The notes under the pieces were generated by a model. It saw nothing but the letters and a program-made list of their open reading frames with translations. It made no database searches and was not told the DNA's origin. The translations under genes and the position numbers were made by a program. Shown piece by piece: positions 11,050 to 21,379 of a DNA stretch of 64,000 nucleotides (position 1 is the stretch's first letter; every line of letters starts with the position of its first letter). Origin of the DNA: Enterobacteriaceae endosymbiont of Macroplea appendiculata (GTDB lineage Bacteria; Pseudomonadota; Gammaproteobacteria; Enterobacterales; Enterobacteriaceae); NCBI RefSeq assembly GCF_012571605.1, contig NZ_CP046220.1, positions 2,318 to 66,317 of the forward strand. The letters are read 5' to 3'.

Positions 11050-12453
11050 ATGAAAATTAGAACTCGTTTCGCACCAAGTCCAAGTGGTTATTTGCACATA
11101 GGTAATATCCGTACTGCATTATATTCTTGGTTATTTGCAAAAAAAAATCATGGTAATTTTATTTTACGTATCGAAGATACTGATAAAACAAAAGTAAAAG
11201 ACCATTATATTAAAAATATCATATCAAGTTTAACATGGTTAAACATTGATTGGGATGAAGGACCTTATTTACAAAGTAAAAATTTAAATAAATATCATAA
11301 TATTATTAATAATATGATACAACAAGGAACAGCCTATAAATGTTATTGTACAAAACAAATGTTAAACAAAGATAAAGAACAACAAAAAAAATTAGGAATT
11401 AAAACAAAATATAATGGCAGATGTCGTAATATAAATAAAACATATGATCATATACCCTATGTAGTTAGATTTCGTACTCCTACAACAGGTTATGTAAAAT
11501 TTAAAGATATTATAAGAGGCAATATTATTATTAATAATATTGAGTTAGATGATTTTATTATTCAACGTACTGACAAAACACCAACATATAATTTTTGTGT
11601 AGTTATAGATGATCTAGATATGTGTATTACACATGTAATTAGAGGCGAAGAACATATTAATAATACTCCTAAACAAATTAATATTATAAAATCTTTAAAA
11701 AGAGAAATACCATACTATGCACATGTTTCTATTATTACTAATCAATATGGTGAGAAATTTTCTAAAAAAAATCATGATACTAATATTCTACAATATCAAA
11801 AAGACGGTTATTTACCACAAGCATTATTAAATTATATTTTAAAATTAGGATGGTCATATGGTGATCAAGAAATTTTTTCTATAACAGAAATGAAGCAATT
11901 ATTTTGTTTAAGTAATTTAAATAAATCACCAAGTATTTTTAGTATTAATAAATTGAATTGGTTTAATAAATATTACCTGAATCATTTATCAAAAGATTAT
12001 ATAGTTCCTTACTTAAATAATTTTTGTAAAAATAAACATTTTAATATAAGTACAGGACCAAAAATTATTGACATTTATAATAATTTTGTGAATCGATGTA
12101 ATACTTTAAAAGAAATTAATAATTTATGTTGTATTTTTTATACTAATCCTAGTTATGAAAATATTATCTGTGCAAATTTGATAAATATCAAAAATAAAAA
12201 ATTTATTACACAATTATTAATTACTATCCAATTAATAAATCCATGGACTATAAATAATATTAGTTTAGTTATTAAAACAACTGCACAACAATTAAATAAA
12301 AAGTTTGCAGACATAACCATGACTTTACGTATATTATTAACAGGATTAAATTCTAGCCCACCTATTAATAGTATTATATATCTAATGGGAAGAAATAAAG
12401 TTATACAACATATTCAAAATGTCATAAATATTATAAATAAACAAAATAAATAA
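11050..12453 (+). CDS. gltX: Glutamyl-tRNA synthetase
   Basis: This class I synthetase charges tRNA-Glu; the product also feeds 5-aminolevulinate synthesis where that route is present. The 467 residues match E. coli (471). The HIGH motif appears as PSGYLHIGNI (10-19) and the KMSKS motif as KFSKKN (about 236). The EEHINNTP segment in the middle is typical of the family. The C-terminal anticodon-binding part is retained but strongly diverged and Asn/Ile-rich. It is transcribed away from the tRNA-Val/tRNA-Lys pair, the arrangement seen in E. coli. Confidence 0.97.
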   Translation: MKIRTRFAPSPSGYLHIGNIRTALYSWLFAKKNHGNFILRIEDTDKTKVKDHYIKNIISSLTWLNIDWDEGPYLQSKNLNKYHNIINNMIQQGTAYKCYCTKQMLNKDKEQQKKLGIKTKYNGRCRNINKTYDHIPYVVRFRTPTTGYVKFKDIIRGNIIINNIELDDFIIQRTDKTPTYNFCVVIDDLDMCITHVIRGEEHINNTPKQINIIKSLKREIPYYAHVSIITNQYGEKFSKKNHDTNILQYQKDGYLPQALLNYILKLGWSYGDQEIFSITEMKQLFCLSNLNKSPSIFSINKLNWFNKYYLNHLSKDYIVPYLNNFCKNKHFNISTGPKIIDIYNNFVNRCNTLKEINNLCCIFYTNPSYENIICANLINIKNKKFITQLLITIQLINPWTINNISLVIKTTAQQLNKKFADITMTLRILLTGLNSSPPINSIIYLMGRNKVIQHIQNVINIINKQNK

Positions 12454-12518
12454 ATACTATATACATATAAATTTAATACAAAATGACAATATGCAATTAA
12501 TAAATATTATTATTGTAA

Positions 12519-12836
12519 TTAGTTACGTAATCTAGGATTAATTAATTGTTTTTTAATAGAAGCAGATAATTCATCTAATGTAGAATGTTCTGTATATTCA
12601 GGTGTAGGTTCCCCTATTAATTGTATTTCCGATAAATATGTATGTATGGGATTACCTGCATCATCTTCCATAACAACATGATACCAAGGTTTATTACGTA
12701 ATATTATACTATCTGACATTTCATCAATTTTAAGATTATTTAAAGAATAAATAGGATCAACATCAACTATGACACCCAAAAAACCTAATAATTTATGTCT
12801 TACTTGTTGACCAATACCAAATTTACTGGTAATCAT
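12519..12836 (-). CDS. hspQ: Heat shock protein HspQ
   Basis: HspQ is a small hemimethylated-DNA-binding-domain protein; in E. coli it is a heat-shock protein linked to DnaA turnover and to Lon protease specificity. The 105 residues equal the E. coli length, with the core [19 protein letters not shown], the [14 protein letters not shown] segment and YLSEIQL clearly conserved. A good ribosome-binding site (AAGGAG) precedes the start. It is divergent from alr across about 145 bases. Such high conservation in a stripped genome suggests it is in use. I see no clear sigma32 promoter. Confidence 0.93.
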   Translation of the reverse strand: MITSKFGIGQQVRHKLLGFLGVIVDVDPIYSLNNLKIDEMSDSIILRNKPWYHVVMEDDAGNPIHTYLSEIQLIGEPTPEYTEHSTLDELSASIKKQLINPRLRN

Positions 12837-12980
12837 TATTAAATAGCTCCTTAATGATAAAATTTATAGTATTATTACATTTTTAACTATGTAATAACAA
12901 AAATTGTAATATATTATAATAAAGTTTTTTAGTTTAATAAATAAATTTTTATATAAAAATTATTTTAATGGAAAATTATA

Positions 12981-14051
12981 ATGTCAAGACCAATTGCTGC
13001 AATTATTAATACTAAAAATTTAAAAAATAACTTAAATATCATACGTAAAATTATTTATCCAACAAAAATTTGGTTTGTATTAAAAGATAATGCTTATGGT
13101 CATGGTATTACTAATATTTGTAAATTTTTAATTAATGCAGATGGTATTGCTGTGTTAACCTTAGAAGAAGCTATTTTATTACGTAACGAAAACTTTCGTA
13201 ATCCAATCTTATTATTGGAAGGATTTTTTCATATTAATGATCTAAAAATAATTTATCAATATAATTTAACTATGGTCATACATAATAAATGGCAATTAAA
13301 TTTATTAATGCAATATCCTCCTATTTATCCAATAGTAATATATATTAAAATTAATACTAGTATGAATAGATTAGGTTTTAATATTAATAGTGTTAATAAA
13401 ATTATTAGTATAATAGAAAAACATATTCATGTTAAACAAATTGTATGTATGGCACATTTTGCTGATACTTCACAAAATACTCATGCTTTTTTATATGAAA
13501 TTAAACTAATTAATCAAATTTTAAATAATAATTATTTACGATCTTTTGCTAATTCTGCAGCCATATTATGGCATCGTAATATATATTATGATTGGGTACG
13601 TTCAGGAATTCTATTATATGGCGCATCACCTACAAACTCCTGGAAAGATATTAGTAAATTTAATTTTAAACCAGTAACTACATTACGTAGTAAAATTATT
13701 GGGATACAAAAATTATATCCTGGCACAACAGTAAGTTATAATTATCAATATTATACAAACATAAAAAGACAAATAGGTATTATAGCTTGTGGTTATGGTG
13801 ATGGATATCCTAAAACTATTTCTTCAGAAACAAATATTTTAATAAATGGTCAAAAAACACATATATTAGGTAATGTTACTATGGACATGATGGCTATTGA
13901 TTTAATCAATATACCACATGCATCTATAGGTAGTAACGTAGAATTATGGGGTGAACATATTAAAATTGATGATGTTGCTACTTCAGCAAAAACAATTAAC
14001 TATGAATTAATGTGTTCATTATCTATAAGAGTACCTAGAATATTAAAATAA
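12981..14051 (+). CDS. alr: Alanine racemase
   Basis: This pyridoxal-phosphate enzyme interconverts L- and D-alanine, supplying D-Ala for peptidoglycan. The 356 residues match E. coli Alr (359). The PLP Lys lies in VLKDNAYGHG (Lys 35). NTSMNRLGF, MAHFADTS, the RSGILLYGASP phosphate-site segment and IIACGYGDGYPK all follow family positions, and GTTVSYNYQY holds the region of the second catalytic Tyr. With murB, mreBCD and the dap genes it shows that wall precursor synthesis is kept. Confidence 0.97.
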   Translation: MSRPIAAIINTKNLKNNLNIIRKIIYPTKIWFVLKDNAYGHGITNICKFLINADGIAVLTLEEAILLRNENFRNPILLLEGFFHINDLKIIYQYNLTMVIHNKWQLNLLMQYPPIYPIVIYIKINTSMNRLGFNINSVNKIISIIEKHIHVKQIVCMAHFADTSQNTHAFLYEIKLINQILNNNYLRSFANSAAILWHRNIYYDWVRSGILLYGASPTNSWKDISKFNFKPVTTLRSKIIGIQKLYPGTTVSYNYQYYTNIKRQIGIIACGYGDGYPKTISSETNILINGQKTHILGNVTMDMMAIDLINIPHASIGSNVELWGEHIKIDDVATSAKTINYELMCSLSIRVPRILK

Positions 14052-14066
14052 TATTATTATATTAAA

Positions 14067-15689
14067 TTAAAAGATTTTATTTATATTTTTTATTTTTATA
14101 CGTTGAAATAAAATAAAAAATTTATTAATTTTATGATTTACTAATGGTTGAGAAAGTTTTTTAAAACATAATGTATCTTTTAAAAAAATTTCTGTTTTAT
14201 AAGATAAATTAGGCACAATAGGTTTTAAATAAATCATAATAACGCGAAACATATTAATAGCTAAAGAACAAACATTATGGGTGATATCAGGTTGATTTTT
14301 AATTATTAACCAAGGTTTATGTGTATCAATATAGCTATTAGCAATATCTGTTAGGATTATTATCATATTAATGACATGACTAAATTGTCTATTAGTGTAA
14401 TAGTAATGCATGATTTTTGCTTTATTAATAAATTCTAAATAAATATCTAAATTAATATTGACAGATAAATTATTATGAAAATATGTATTAATAAAATATG
14501 CTGTACGAGAAGCAATATTAACAATTTTATTAACAATATCTGAATTAATTTTATATGTGATATTATGTAAACTAAAATCTATATCATCAATATTATTAGA
14601 TATTTTAGAAGCAAAATAATAACGTAAACTATCTGCATTAACATAATTTAATAATTCTAATGCTGTAATAAATGTTTTTTTTGATTTTGACATTTTCATG
14701 CCATTTAATGTTACATGACCATGTACAAAAATTTTAGTAGGTTTACGGAAAAAACTACCTTCTAAAATAGCTGGCCAAAATAAACTATGGAAATAAATTA
14801 TATCTTTACCAATGAAATGGTATAATTCTGTTTTTGTATCTGTTTTCCACCATTCGTAAAAACATATATGTTTATTGATATCACAAAAATGTTTAAAAGC
14901 ACTAATATAACCAATAGGAGCATCTAACCATACATAAAAAAATTTATCGATATCATCTAATATATTAAATCCAAAATATGGTTTATCTCTGGTAATATCC
15001 CATAATTTTAAACCTACATGAAACCATTCTAATACTTTATTTTTAATATTATTATCTAATACGTCTGATGATATCCAAGATAATAACATTTTATAAAAAC
15101 ATGGTAAATTAAAAAAATAATGCTCAGATTGTTTAATAATAGGCACGGTATTAGAGACTATTGATATAGGATCTATTAAATGTATAGAAGTATAACTTCC
15201 ACATTGTTCACAATAATCACCATACTGTTTTATAGTTTTACAATGTGGACATGTTCCTTGTACAAGTCTATCGGGTAAAAACATATTATATTGTTTGTCA
15301 AATAATTGTTTAACTGTTTTTTTTAAAATATATTTTTGCTTTTTTAAACGTTTAAAAATTAATTGTACAAAAAAATAATTTTCATTACTATGAGTAGTAT
15401 GATAATGATCGTAACTAATATAGAATTTTTTAAAAATATCAATATGTTGCTGATATATTTTTTGTATCATTTTTACAGGAGTAATTTTTAGTTCTTGTGC
15501 TTTTAACATAATTGGTGTGCCATGAGCATCATCTGCACATATAAAATATACTTCATTTCCTATCATACGATTATACCGAACCCAAATATCGGCTTGTATA
15601 TGTTCTAACATATGTCCAAGATGTATAGGACCATTAGCATATGGCAATGCACAAGTAACCAGCATTTTTCTAAATTTAATTTTTTTCAT
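14067..15689 (-). CDS. metG: Methionyl-tRNA synthetase, short form
   Basis: This class I synthetase charges initiator and elongator tRNA-Met. The HIGH motif is in ALPYANGPIHLGHM, the zinc knuckle in CPHCKTIKQYGDYCEQCG, and the KMSKS motif in GMKMSKSKKTF. At 540 residues it stops near the end of the catalytic and anticodon-binding core; E. coli MetG is 677 and carries an extra C-terminal tRNA-binding, dimerising domain that is absent here. The truncated E. coli core is known to be an active monomer, so function is expected. It ends 15 bases from the convergent alr stop. Confidence 0.97.
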   Translation of the reverse strand: MKKIKFRKMLVTCALPYANGPIHLGHMLEHIQADIWVRYNRMIGNEVYFICADDAHGTPIMLKAQELKITPVKMIQKIYQQHIDIFKKFYISYDHYHTTHSNENYFFVQLIFKRLKKQKYILKKTVKQLFDKQYNMFLPDRLVQGTCPHCKTIKQYGDYCEQCGSYTSIHLIDPISIVSNTVPIIKQSEHYFFNLPCFYKMLLSWISSDVLDNNIKNKVLEWFHVGLKLWDITRDKPYFGFNILDDIDKFFYVWLDAPIGYISAFKHFCDINKHICFYEWWKTDTKTELYHFIGKDIIYFHSLFWPAILEGSFFRKPTKIFVHGHVTLNGMKMSKSKKTFITALELLNYVNADSLRYYFASKISNNIDDIDFSLHNITYKINSDIVNKIVNIASRTAYFINTYFHNNLSVNINLDIYLEFINKAKIMHYYYTNRQFSHVINMIIILTDIANSYIDTHKPWLIIKNQPDITHNVCSLAINMFRVIMIYLKPIVPNLSYKTEIFLKDTLCFKKLSQPLVNHKINKFFILFQRIKIKNINKIF

Positions 15690-15702
15690 AAATAATATTA
15701 CT

Positions 15703-16251
15703 CTAAGTTATCTTTTGAGATAAAAACTGTATCATAAAATGTATTATATGATGATTATTATGAGGATATAATAAATATAAAGAACATATAAAATATATAT
15801 AGCAAAAAAAATTTTCTGTAAATAGTTTTTTTTTTACAATCGGTATGCGGAAACGTTGTTTTAAGGGCCATAATAGTAATACTCCTGAAGGAGTTAACAT
15901 ATCAGCACAAATATGACTACAATAACCAATTATAATACCTAATTTAATAGGGATACTCAAAAGAGTGATCTTAGTGGATATTATTTTAATAATAAATATT
16001 ATGATATATATAGCACTAACACTATGTGTAAATCCTCTATGACAAAATATTTTAGCACATATATAAGAAACATATTTAAATTTATTTCCTATCATAGATT
16101 TAGGATGATCTATATCTGGCAATAAGCATGTTATTAAAGATATAGGTATAAAACACCACCAATCATCATGATGCATAATTTCAGAAAAAATAAAATGCTG
16201 TATTAAAATACTACTAGAAAATGTAAAAAAAATATGTCCTTTAGCTGTCAT
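15703..16251 (-). CDS. ydjM: YdjM-family inner-membrane putative metal-dependent hydrolase
   Basis: This is a polytopic inner-membrane protein of the YdjM family (DUF457). In E. coli ydjM belongs to the LexA-regulated SOS set; its biochemical role is not known. The 182 residues show the family metal-ligand pattern: an N-terminal AKGHIFFTFS, LPDIDHPKS (about 45-53), HRGFTHS (about 70-76) and SHICADMLTPSG (about 112-123), within four or five predicted hydrophobic helices. It is unusual for such a gene to survive in a reduced genome. It lies 13 bases from metG on the same strand and may be cotranscribed. Confidence 0.87.
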   Translation of the reverse strand: MTAKGHIFFTFSSSILIQHFIFSEIMHHDDWWCFIPISLITCLLPDIDHPKSMIGNKFKYVSYICAKIFCHRGFTHSVSAIYIIIFIIKIISTKITLLSIPIKLGIIIGYCSHICADMLTPSGVLLLWPLKQRFRIPIVKKKLFTENFFCYIYFICSLYLLYPHNNHHIIHFMIQFLSQKIT

Positions 16252-16266
16252 AAAATTATGTTTTTT

Positions 16267-18210
16267 TTAATAAACAATTTGAGCAATAATATTATTATTA
16301 ATATCAATATTTTGTAATATTACTTTAACTTGATCTGTAACTTTATATAATAATTTATCATTTATAAAAACCATACCTTTTTCTGGCATAATATTAATTA
16401 TATCTAATGTATTATTAATCATACTATTTTTAGGAATCAGTACATATATGCCATTTATTATTAATCTAACTCTTAATCCAATATATAAAATATCTATAAT
16501 TTCTGATACAAAAATTTGTTTTTTGTTAATAATATTTTTGCAATATTTTATGCATAAAAAGTTAGTAATTTTATTTTCTACTTGTTTATGTATATATTTT
16601 TTATAATTCATATGACGAATAATTTGTTTAGACGGTTTTTCTATATTTTTTTTTTGTATAATAGCTTTAATAAGTCTATGATTAATTACATCACCAAATT
16701 TTCTTAATGGTGAAGTCCATGTAGCATATTTTTGTACACCTAATCCAAAATGTGGTCCTGGATAAATATTAAAAAATGTATGTGTTTGATATTTTCTCAA
16801 ACGATTTATAATATAAGATAAATTATGTTTTTTTAGATAAGAATATATATTTTGATAGCTTTGTAATGTATTTAATTTAGATGGATGATAATCAATATGA
16901 TGCGTATCTAATAACGTTCTTATTTTTTGTAATTTATTACAATTAAATCCATAATATATATTATATATACCATAACCTAAGTGTTGATATAAAATTTCTG
17001 CTGCACATATATTAGCAATAATCATAATTGTTTCAATCATTTTATGTGCAATTCTTTTTGTAACTACATGAATATCAATTATATTACCATCACAATTTAT
17101 TATTAATTTGTATTCAGTATTATTAGAAAAAATTAGATTTTTATTATACCATGGTAAACGATATAAATAAATTTTATATAATAAATTTATTTGTTGTTTA
17201 ATATCTAAATTATGAGGTGACCATACTCCTATATTTTCCAACCAATTAGAAATATTAACATAATTTAATTTTGCTTTAGATTGTATTAAGCCCATAAAAA
17301 ATTCTGTTTTATCTAATAAAATTTTACCTTTATTATTAATAATAATTTTACATATTAAAGCAGAACGAACTTGCATAGGTAGTAAAGAACATATATTTTC
17401 TGATATATATTTAGGAAATAATGGAATATTAAAACCCGGTAAATAATTTGTAAACATACGTTCTGAAGCAATCATATCAATATTACTATCTTTTATAAAA
17501 AAAGCAGTAGGATCAGCAATAGCTACATATATTTGTAACTGTTTATTGGAAAGTTCTTTAATATATATAGCATCATCTATATCTTTTGTATCACTATTAT
17601 CAATAGTAATAAAACATAATTTAGTTAAATCTTGACGTAATATATGATTATCAATAATGTCTATTCTATTACATAAACTATTATGTGGAGGATGTATATT
17701 AATATTATATTGCGATAATATATGCCATAAAGATAAAGAATATTTTTTTTGTTCTGTTAAATATTCTAAAATTTTTGCTCTAAAAATATTATCTTTACCT
17801 AAAAGGGGATGATGAATTAATTTAGCTATTACTATATTAGTAGTATACAATATGTCTTGAGATGGTTTATCTATTACACATTCAATTTGATATTGATATA
17901 AATTAGGATTATCTGGAATAATAAATGTTTGGTTATGATGTTGTTTAAGTTTGCCTATAAATATTTCTATAACAGATTTTAATAATTTTATTGGCATAAC
18001 CTCTAATTCTTGTTTTTTTGGTAATAAAGAAGATAAAATATAATCTCCATGCATAATCTTTTTTAAGAAAATTATAGGAATTTTATATATTTTTCTATCT
18101 TTTGATTCTAAAAAAATATTATTTTTTATAACTTTTACTATACCCTTTATATAATAAACAGGTTGTATTTTTTTTTTAAGTTGTAACAGTATTTTATTAT
18201 GTCGTAACAT
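16267..18210 (-). CDS. rnb: Exoribonuclease II
   Basis: RNase II degrades single-stranded RNA processively from the 3' end and takes part in mRNA turnover. At 647 residues it matches E. coli RNase II (644). The RNB catalytic core begins with ITIDNSDTKDIDDAIYI (about 204-220), holding the cluster of Asp residues that bind two magnesium ions. Cold-shock domains precede it, and a diverged S1 domain ends the protein. The TWTSPLRKFGDVINHRLI segment (Arg of the active site) is well kept. It lies just upstream of ydjM on the same strand. Confidence 0.95.
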   Translation of the reverse strand: MLRHNKILLQLKKKIQPVYYIKGIVKVIKNNIFLESKDRKIYKIPIIFLKKIMHGDYILSSLLPKKQELEVMPIKLLKSVIEIFIGKLKQHHNQTFIIPDNPNLYQYQIECVIDKPSQDILYTTNIVIAKLIHHPLLGKDNIFRAKILEYLTEQKKYSLSLWHILSQYNINIHPPHNSLCNRIDIIDNHILRQDLTKLCFITIDNSDTKDIDDAIYIKELSNKQLQIYVAIADPTAFFIKDSNIDMIASERMFTNYLPGFNIPLFPKYISENICSLLPMQVRSALICKIIINNKGKILLDKTEFFMGLIQSKAKLNYVNISNWLENIGVWSPHNLDIKQQINLLYKIYLYRLPWYNKNLIFSNNTEYKLIINCDGNIIDIHVVTKRIAHKMIETIMIIANICAAEILYQHLGYGIYNIYYGFNCNKLQKIRTLLDTHHIDYHPSKLNTLQSYQNIYSYLKKHNLSYIINRLRKYQTHTFFNIYPGPHFGLGVQKYATWTSPLRKFGDVINHRLIKAIIQKKNIEKPSKQIIRHMNYKKYIHKQVENKITNFLCIKYCKNIINKKQIFVSEIIDILYIGLRVRLIINGIYVLIPKNSMINNTLDIINIMPEKGMVFINDKLLYKVTDQVKVILQNIDINNNIIAQIVY

Positions 18211-18253
18211 TATTTTTTCAGTAAATATTATATATATTTAAAATTATATTGTA

Positions 18254-18772
18254 TTAAAATGGTATATCATCTTCAAAATTAATAGCATTATCTATATTTT
18301 TATTAACATCTATATCGATATTATTATTTTTTACTTCTGTATTATTTTCTTTACTATTCCATGATTTATCATGTGTTTTATTAACATTCTTATGTTTATC
18401 TATAACATCATCTTTAATACGAAAATTATTTAATACTTGCAAAGTTCCACCTATGCTCACAATAATTTCAGTTATATAACTATCTTGACCACTTTGTTTT
18501 TGCCATTTACGTGTTTGTAAATATCCTTCTATATATATTTGTGTTCCTTTTTTAACATATTCATTTGCAATTTCAGCAATTTTACCAAAAACTACTATCC
18601 TATGCCATTCTGTTTTAACTCTATTTTCTCCTGTATTTTTATCTTTCCAAGTATCAGAAGTAGCTAAAACAATATTTACAACTGGATTACCATTAGGCAT
18701 GTAACGTATTTCAGGATTTTTACCTACATTACCTATTAAAAGTACTTTATTAATACCACGTTTACTGGCCAT
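18254..18772 (-). CDS. ssb: Single-stranded DNA-binding protein SSB
   Basis: SSB coats single-stranded DNA and recruits replication and repair proteins. I place the start at 18772 ([10 protein letters not shown]), because an AAGGAG ribosome-binding site lies 8 bases before it and E. coli SSB starts at the same point; a start 7 codons upstream is open but unsupported. The OB-fold spans about residues 1-110 ([27 protein letters not shown]). An Asn/Asp/Lys-rich linker follows. The acidic tip DDIPF, which binds partner proteins, is intact. The 172 residues compare with 178 in E. coli. Confidence 0.97.
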   Translation of the reverse strand: MASKRGINKVLLIGNVGKNPEIRYMPNGNPVVNIVLATSDTWKDKNTGENRVKTEWHRIVVFGKIAEIANEYVKKGTQIYIEGYLQTRKWQKQSGQDSYITEIIVSIGGTLQVLNNFRIKDDVIDKHKNVNKTHDKSWNSKENNTEVKNNNIDIDVNKNIDNAINFEDDIPF

Positions 18773-18815
18773 TATGTTACTCCTTATATACAAAAAATAA
18801 ATGAAATTATTAAAT

Positions 18816-19673
18816 TTAAATTTTATTAATTAATAAACGTAATTTTTTGATAGCATTAGTTTCTAATTGACGTATTCTTTCTGCAGATATTCCATAGTTA
18901 TTTGCTAAAGATTGTAGCGTTTGTTTATGATGTTGTTTATTTAACCATCTAGCATTAATAATATTACGACTACGTTGATCTAGTTGCTGAATTGCATAAT
19001 ATAATTTACGATAAATATATTTATTCCAATTATGTTGTTCAATTAATTTTGTAAAATTAGAGTGTGTATCTTTTAGAAAAATATTAGAAGTAAAATTATT
19101 TTGTTGCTTTATTAGTGGATGTGTTGTAATATCTTGTGCAGACATACGAGATTCCATTTCACATACATCCTTTACAGAAACTCCTAAAGTTTTTGCAACT
19201 ATATTAATTTCATTTTTATGGAACCATCCTAATTTTTTTTTAGTTTTACGTAGATTAAAAAACAATTTTCTTTGTGATTTTGTCGTAGCAACTTTCACTA
19301 TACGCCAATTACGTAATACATATTCATGTATTTCGGCTTTAATCCAATGTATAGCAAAAGAAACTAAACGTACACCAACATTAGGATTAAATTTTTTTAC
19401 AGCTTTCATTAAACCGATATTACCTTCTTGAATAATATCAGCTTGTTGCAAACCATAACCAGTATAATGTTTAGCTATATGTATAACAAATCTTAAATGT
19501 GATAAAATTATTTTTTTTGCTGCTGCTATATCTTTTTTATAAAAAAAATTTCTAGATAAATATTGTTCTTCTTGTACAGTTAAAATTGGATAACTATTAG
19601 CAAGATATATATATGCTTCTAACGAACCTAACGAATGAGTATAAACTTGTGGAGTAAAAATATTTGCATTCAT
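18816..19673 (-). CDS. rpoH: Heat-shock sigma factor RpoH (sigma32)
   Basis: RpoH directs RNA polymerase to heat-shock promoters. At 285 residues it is the E. coli length. Region 2 is clear ([36 protein letters not shown], and the -10 binding segment [19 protein letters not shown]). The RpoH box after region 2 is recognisable as [10 protein letters not shown]. Region 4 carries a C-terminal helix-turn-helix ([16 protein letters not shown]). It is followed by ftsY; in E. coli ftsX and ftsE lie between and are missing here. It is one of the few regulators left in the window. Confidence 0.97.
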   Translation of the reverse strand: MNANIFTPQVYTHSLGSLEAYIYLANSYPILTVQEEQYLSRNFFYKKDIAAAKKIILSHLRFVIHIAKHYTGYGLQQADIIQEGNIGLMKAVKKFNPNVGVRLVSFAIHWIKAEIHEYVLRNWRIVKVATTKSQRKLFFNLRKTKKKLGWFHKNEINIVAKTLGVSVKDVCEMESRMSAQDITTHPLIKQQNNFTSNIFLKDTHSNFTKLIEQHNWNKYIYRKLYYAIQQLDQRSRNIINARWLNKQHHKQTLQSLANNYGISAERIRQLETNAIKKLRLLINKI

Positions 19674-19735
19674 ATAAAACCTCTCAGGAAATAAATATTT
19701 CTAATATATCTTAGAATTTTATTACAATAATGCTT

Positions 19736-20689
19736 TTAATTATTTATAAAAATAGTATTAATAAATTTTTTAGCATTAAATAAATGTAAATCTGTAATTT
19801 GTTCTCCTGTACCTATATATCTTATAGGAATTTTATAATCGTTAGATAAAGTTATAATTATACCTCCTTTAGCTGTACCATCCATTTTAGTTAATACAAT
19901 ACCTGTTATACCTATATGTTTGTGAAATTCTTTAAATTGATTTATAGCATTTTGTCCAATATGTGCATCTAATACTAACATAATTTCATGTGGTGCATGA
20001 TTTTTTTTTTTTCTAATAATTTTTACATTTTTTTTTAATTCTTGCATTAAAGCAATATTATTATGTGCACGACCTGCAGTATCAATAATTAATATGTCAG
20101 CATTATTTTGTTGTGATTGTTGTATAGCATCATAAATTACAGCAGAACTATCAATTTTATTGTATTGTGGTATCATCATATTACTATAACTTTTTTGACT
20201 CCATAATTTTAATTGTTGACTGGCAGCTGCACGAAATGTATCTCCTGAAGCTAAAAAAACAGACCTATTTTGTTTATAAAAATAATATGCTAATTTACCT
20301 ATAGTAGTCGTTTTACCAACACCATTAACACCTATAACTAATATGATATAAGGATTTTCATTTTTAATTATTAATGATTGCTCAACATGTATTAAAATCT
20401 TTAAAATTATTTGTTTAATATATAAATATAATTTATGATGATCATATATTTTATTTTTTTTAGAATATTGCATAACATTTTGCACTATGTTTCGCGTTGT
20501 ATTGTAACTAATGTCTGATTGAATCAATATTTTTTCCAAATTATTAAAAAAATTTATATCAATAGTTTTATTTTTAGTGATAAAATGTATTAGATTTTCA
20601 CCAATATTTTTACTAGCATCCCATATTTTTAATGTTAAATTTCGTAAAAAACTATTTTTTTTATTACAATTATCTTTTTTTATTATCAT
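19736..20689 (-). CDS. ftsY: Signal recognition particle receptor FtsY, NG domain only
   Basis: FtsY is the membrane-associated receptor that docks SRP-ribosome complexes at the Sec translocon. The 317 residues comprise the N and G domains: an amphipathic N-terminal helix that can bind membrane, the P-loop GVNGVGKTTTIGKLA (about 118-132), DTFRAAA, DTAGRAHN and TKMDGTAKGG. The roughly 190-residue acidic A domain of E. coli FtsY is absent. The NG domain with its lipid-binding helix is known to suffice in E. coli. It lies between rpoH and a divergent rsmD, as in E. coli minus ftsEX. Confidence 0.97.
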   Translation of the reverse strand: MIIKKDNCNKKNSFLRNLTLKIWDASKNIGENLIHFITKNKTIDINFFNNLEKILIQSDISYNTTRNIVQNVMQYSKKNKIYDHHKLYLYIKQIILKILIHVEQSLIIKNENPYIILVIGVNGVGKTTTIGKLAYYFYKQNRSVFLASGDTFRAAASQQLKLWSQKSYSNMMIPQYNKIDSSAVIYDAIQQSQQNNADILIIDTAGRAHNNIALMQELKKNVKIIRKKKNHAPHEIMLVLDAHIGQNAINQFKEFHKHIGITGIVLTKMDGTAKGGIIITLSNDYKIPIRYIGTGEQITDLHLFNAKKFINTIFINN

Positions 20690-20797
20690 ATTTATTTAAA
20701 ATTATGCAAAGGAATAATAATATTATAATACATAATTATAAAAATATTATTTAAATAATTTATTAGAATAATATGTTTGGAGAAAATACTAAATTTT

Positions 20798-21367
20798 ATG
20801 AAATATAATAGACATAATAAAATATATATTCTTGCTGGTAAATGGAAATATAAAAAAATTACTATACATAATACTCATATTAGACCAACTATGCATTTTA
20901 TTCGTGAAACATTATTTAATTGGTTAATAAATGATATCTCTATGTTAAATTGTTTAGATTGTTTTGCTGGTTCCGGCATACTGAGTTTAGAAGCATTATC
21001 ACGAAATGCATGTTCAGCAACTTTAATAGAAAATAATATTTTTCATTTCAAAAAATTACAACAAAATATATCATTATTTAAAAATATAAATATTAAATTA
21101 ATTTATGGTCATACATTACATATATTATCTACAATATCACAAAAATTTAATTTAATATTTATAGATCCTCCTTTTAGTAAGGATAATTTTTTACTACAAA
21201 CAACTTGTTTTTTGTTAGAAAAATATTGTTGTTTGAATAATAATGCATATATTTATCTTGAGTATATGACAAGTAGTAAGCCTGTTTTATTACCATATAA
21301 TTGGATCCAATATCGTAAAAAAACATTTGGTTCGGTAACATATGCTTTGTATAAAAAATATACATGA
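20798..21367 (+). CDS. rsmD: 16S rRNA (guanine(966)-N2)-methyltransferase RsmD
   Basis: RsmD methylates G966 of 16S rRNA in the 30S P site. I choose ATG at 20798 (MKYNRHNKIY); a TTG 21 bases upstream is open but aligns to nothing in the family. Seen are the substrate-side RPTMHFIRETLFNWL, the SAM-binding DCFAGSGILSLEALSR, and the catalytic FIDPPFSKDNF of N-methyltransferases. At 189 residues it compares with 198 in E. coli. It is divergent from ftsY, the usual enterobacterial arrangement. Confidence 0.95.
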   Translation: MKYNRHNKIYILAGKWKYKKITIHNTHIRPTMHFIRETLFNWLINDISMLNCLDCFAGSGILSLEALSRNACSATLIENNIFHFKKLQQNISLFKNINIKLIYGHTLHILSTISQKFNLIFIDPPFSKDNFLLQTTCFLLEKYCCLNNNAYIYLEYMTSSKPVLLPYNWIQYRKKTFGSVTYALYKKYT

Positions 21368-21379
21368 TACATTTTAGTA

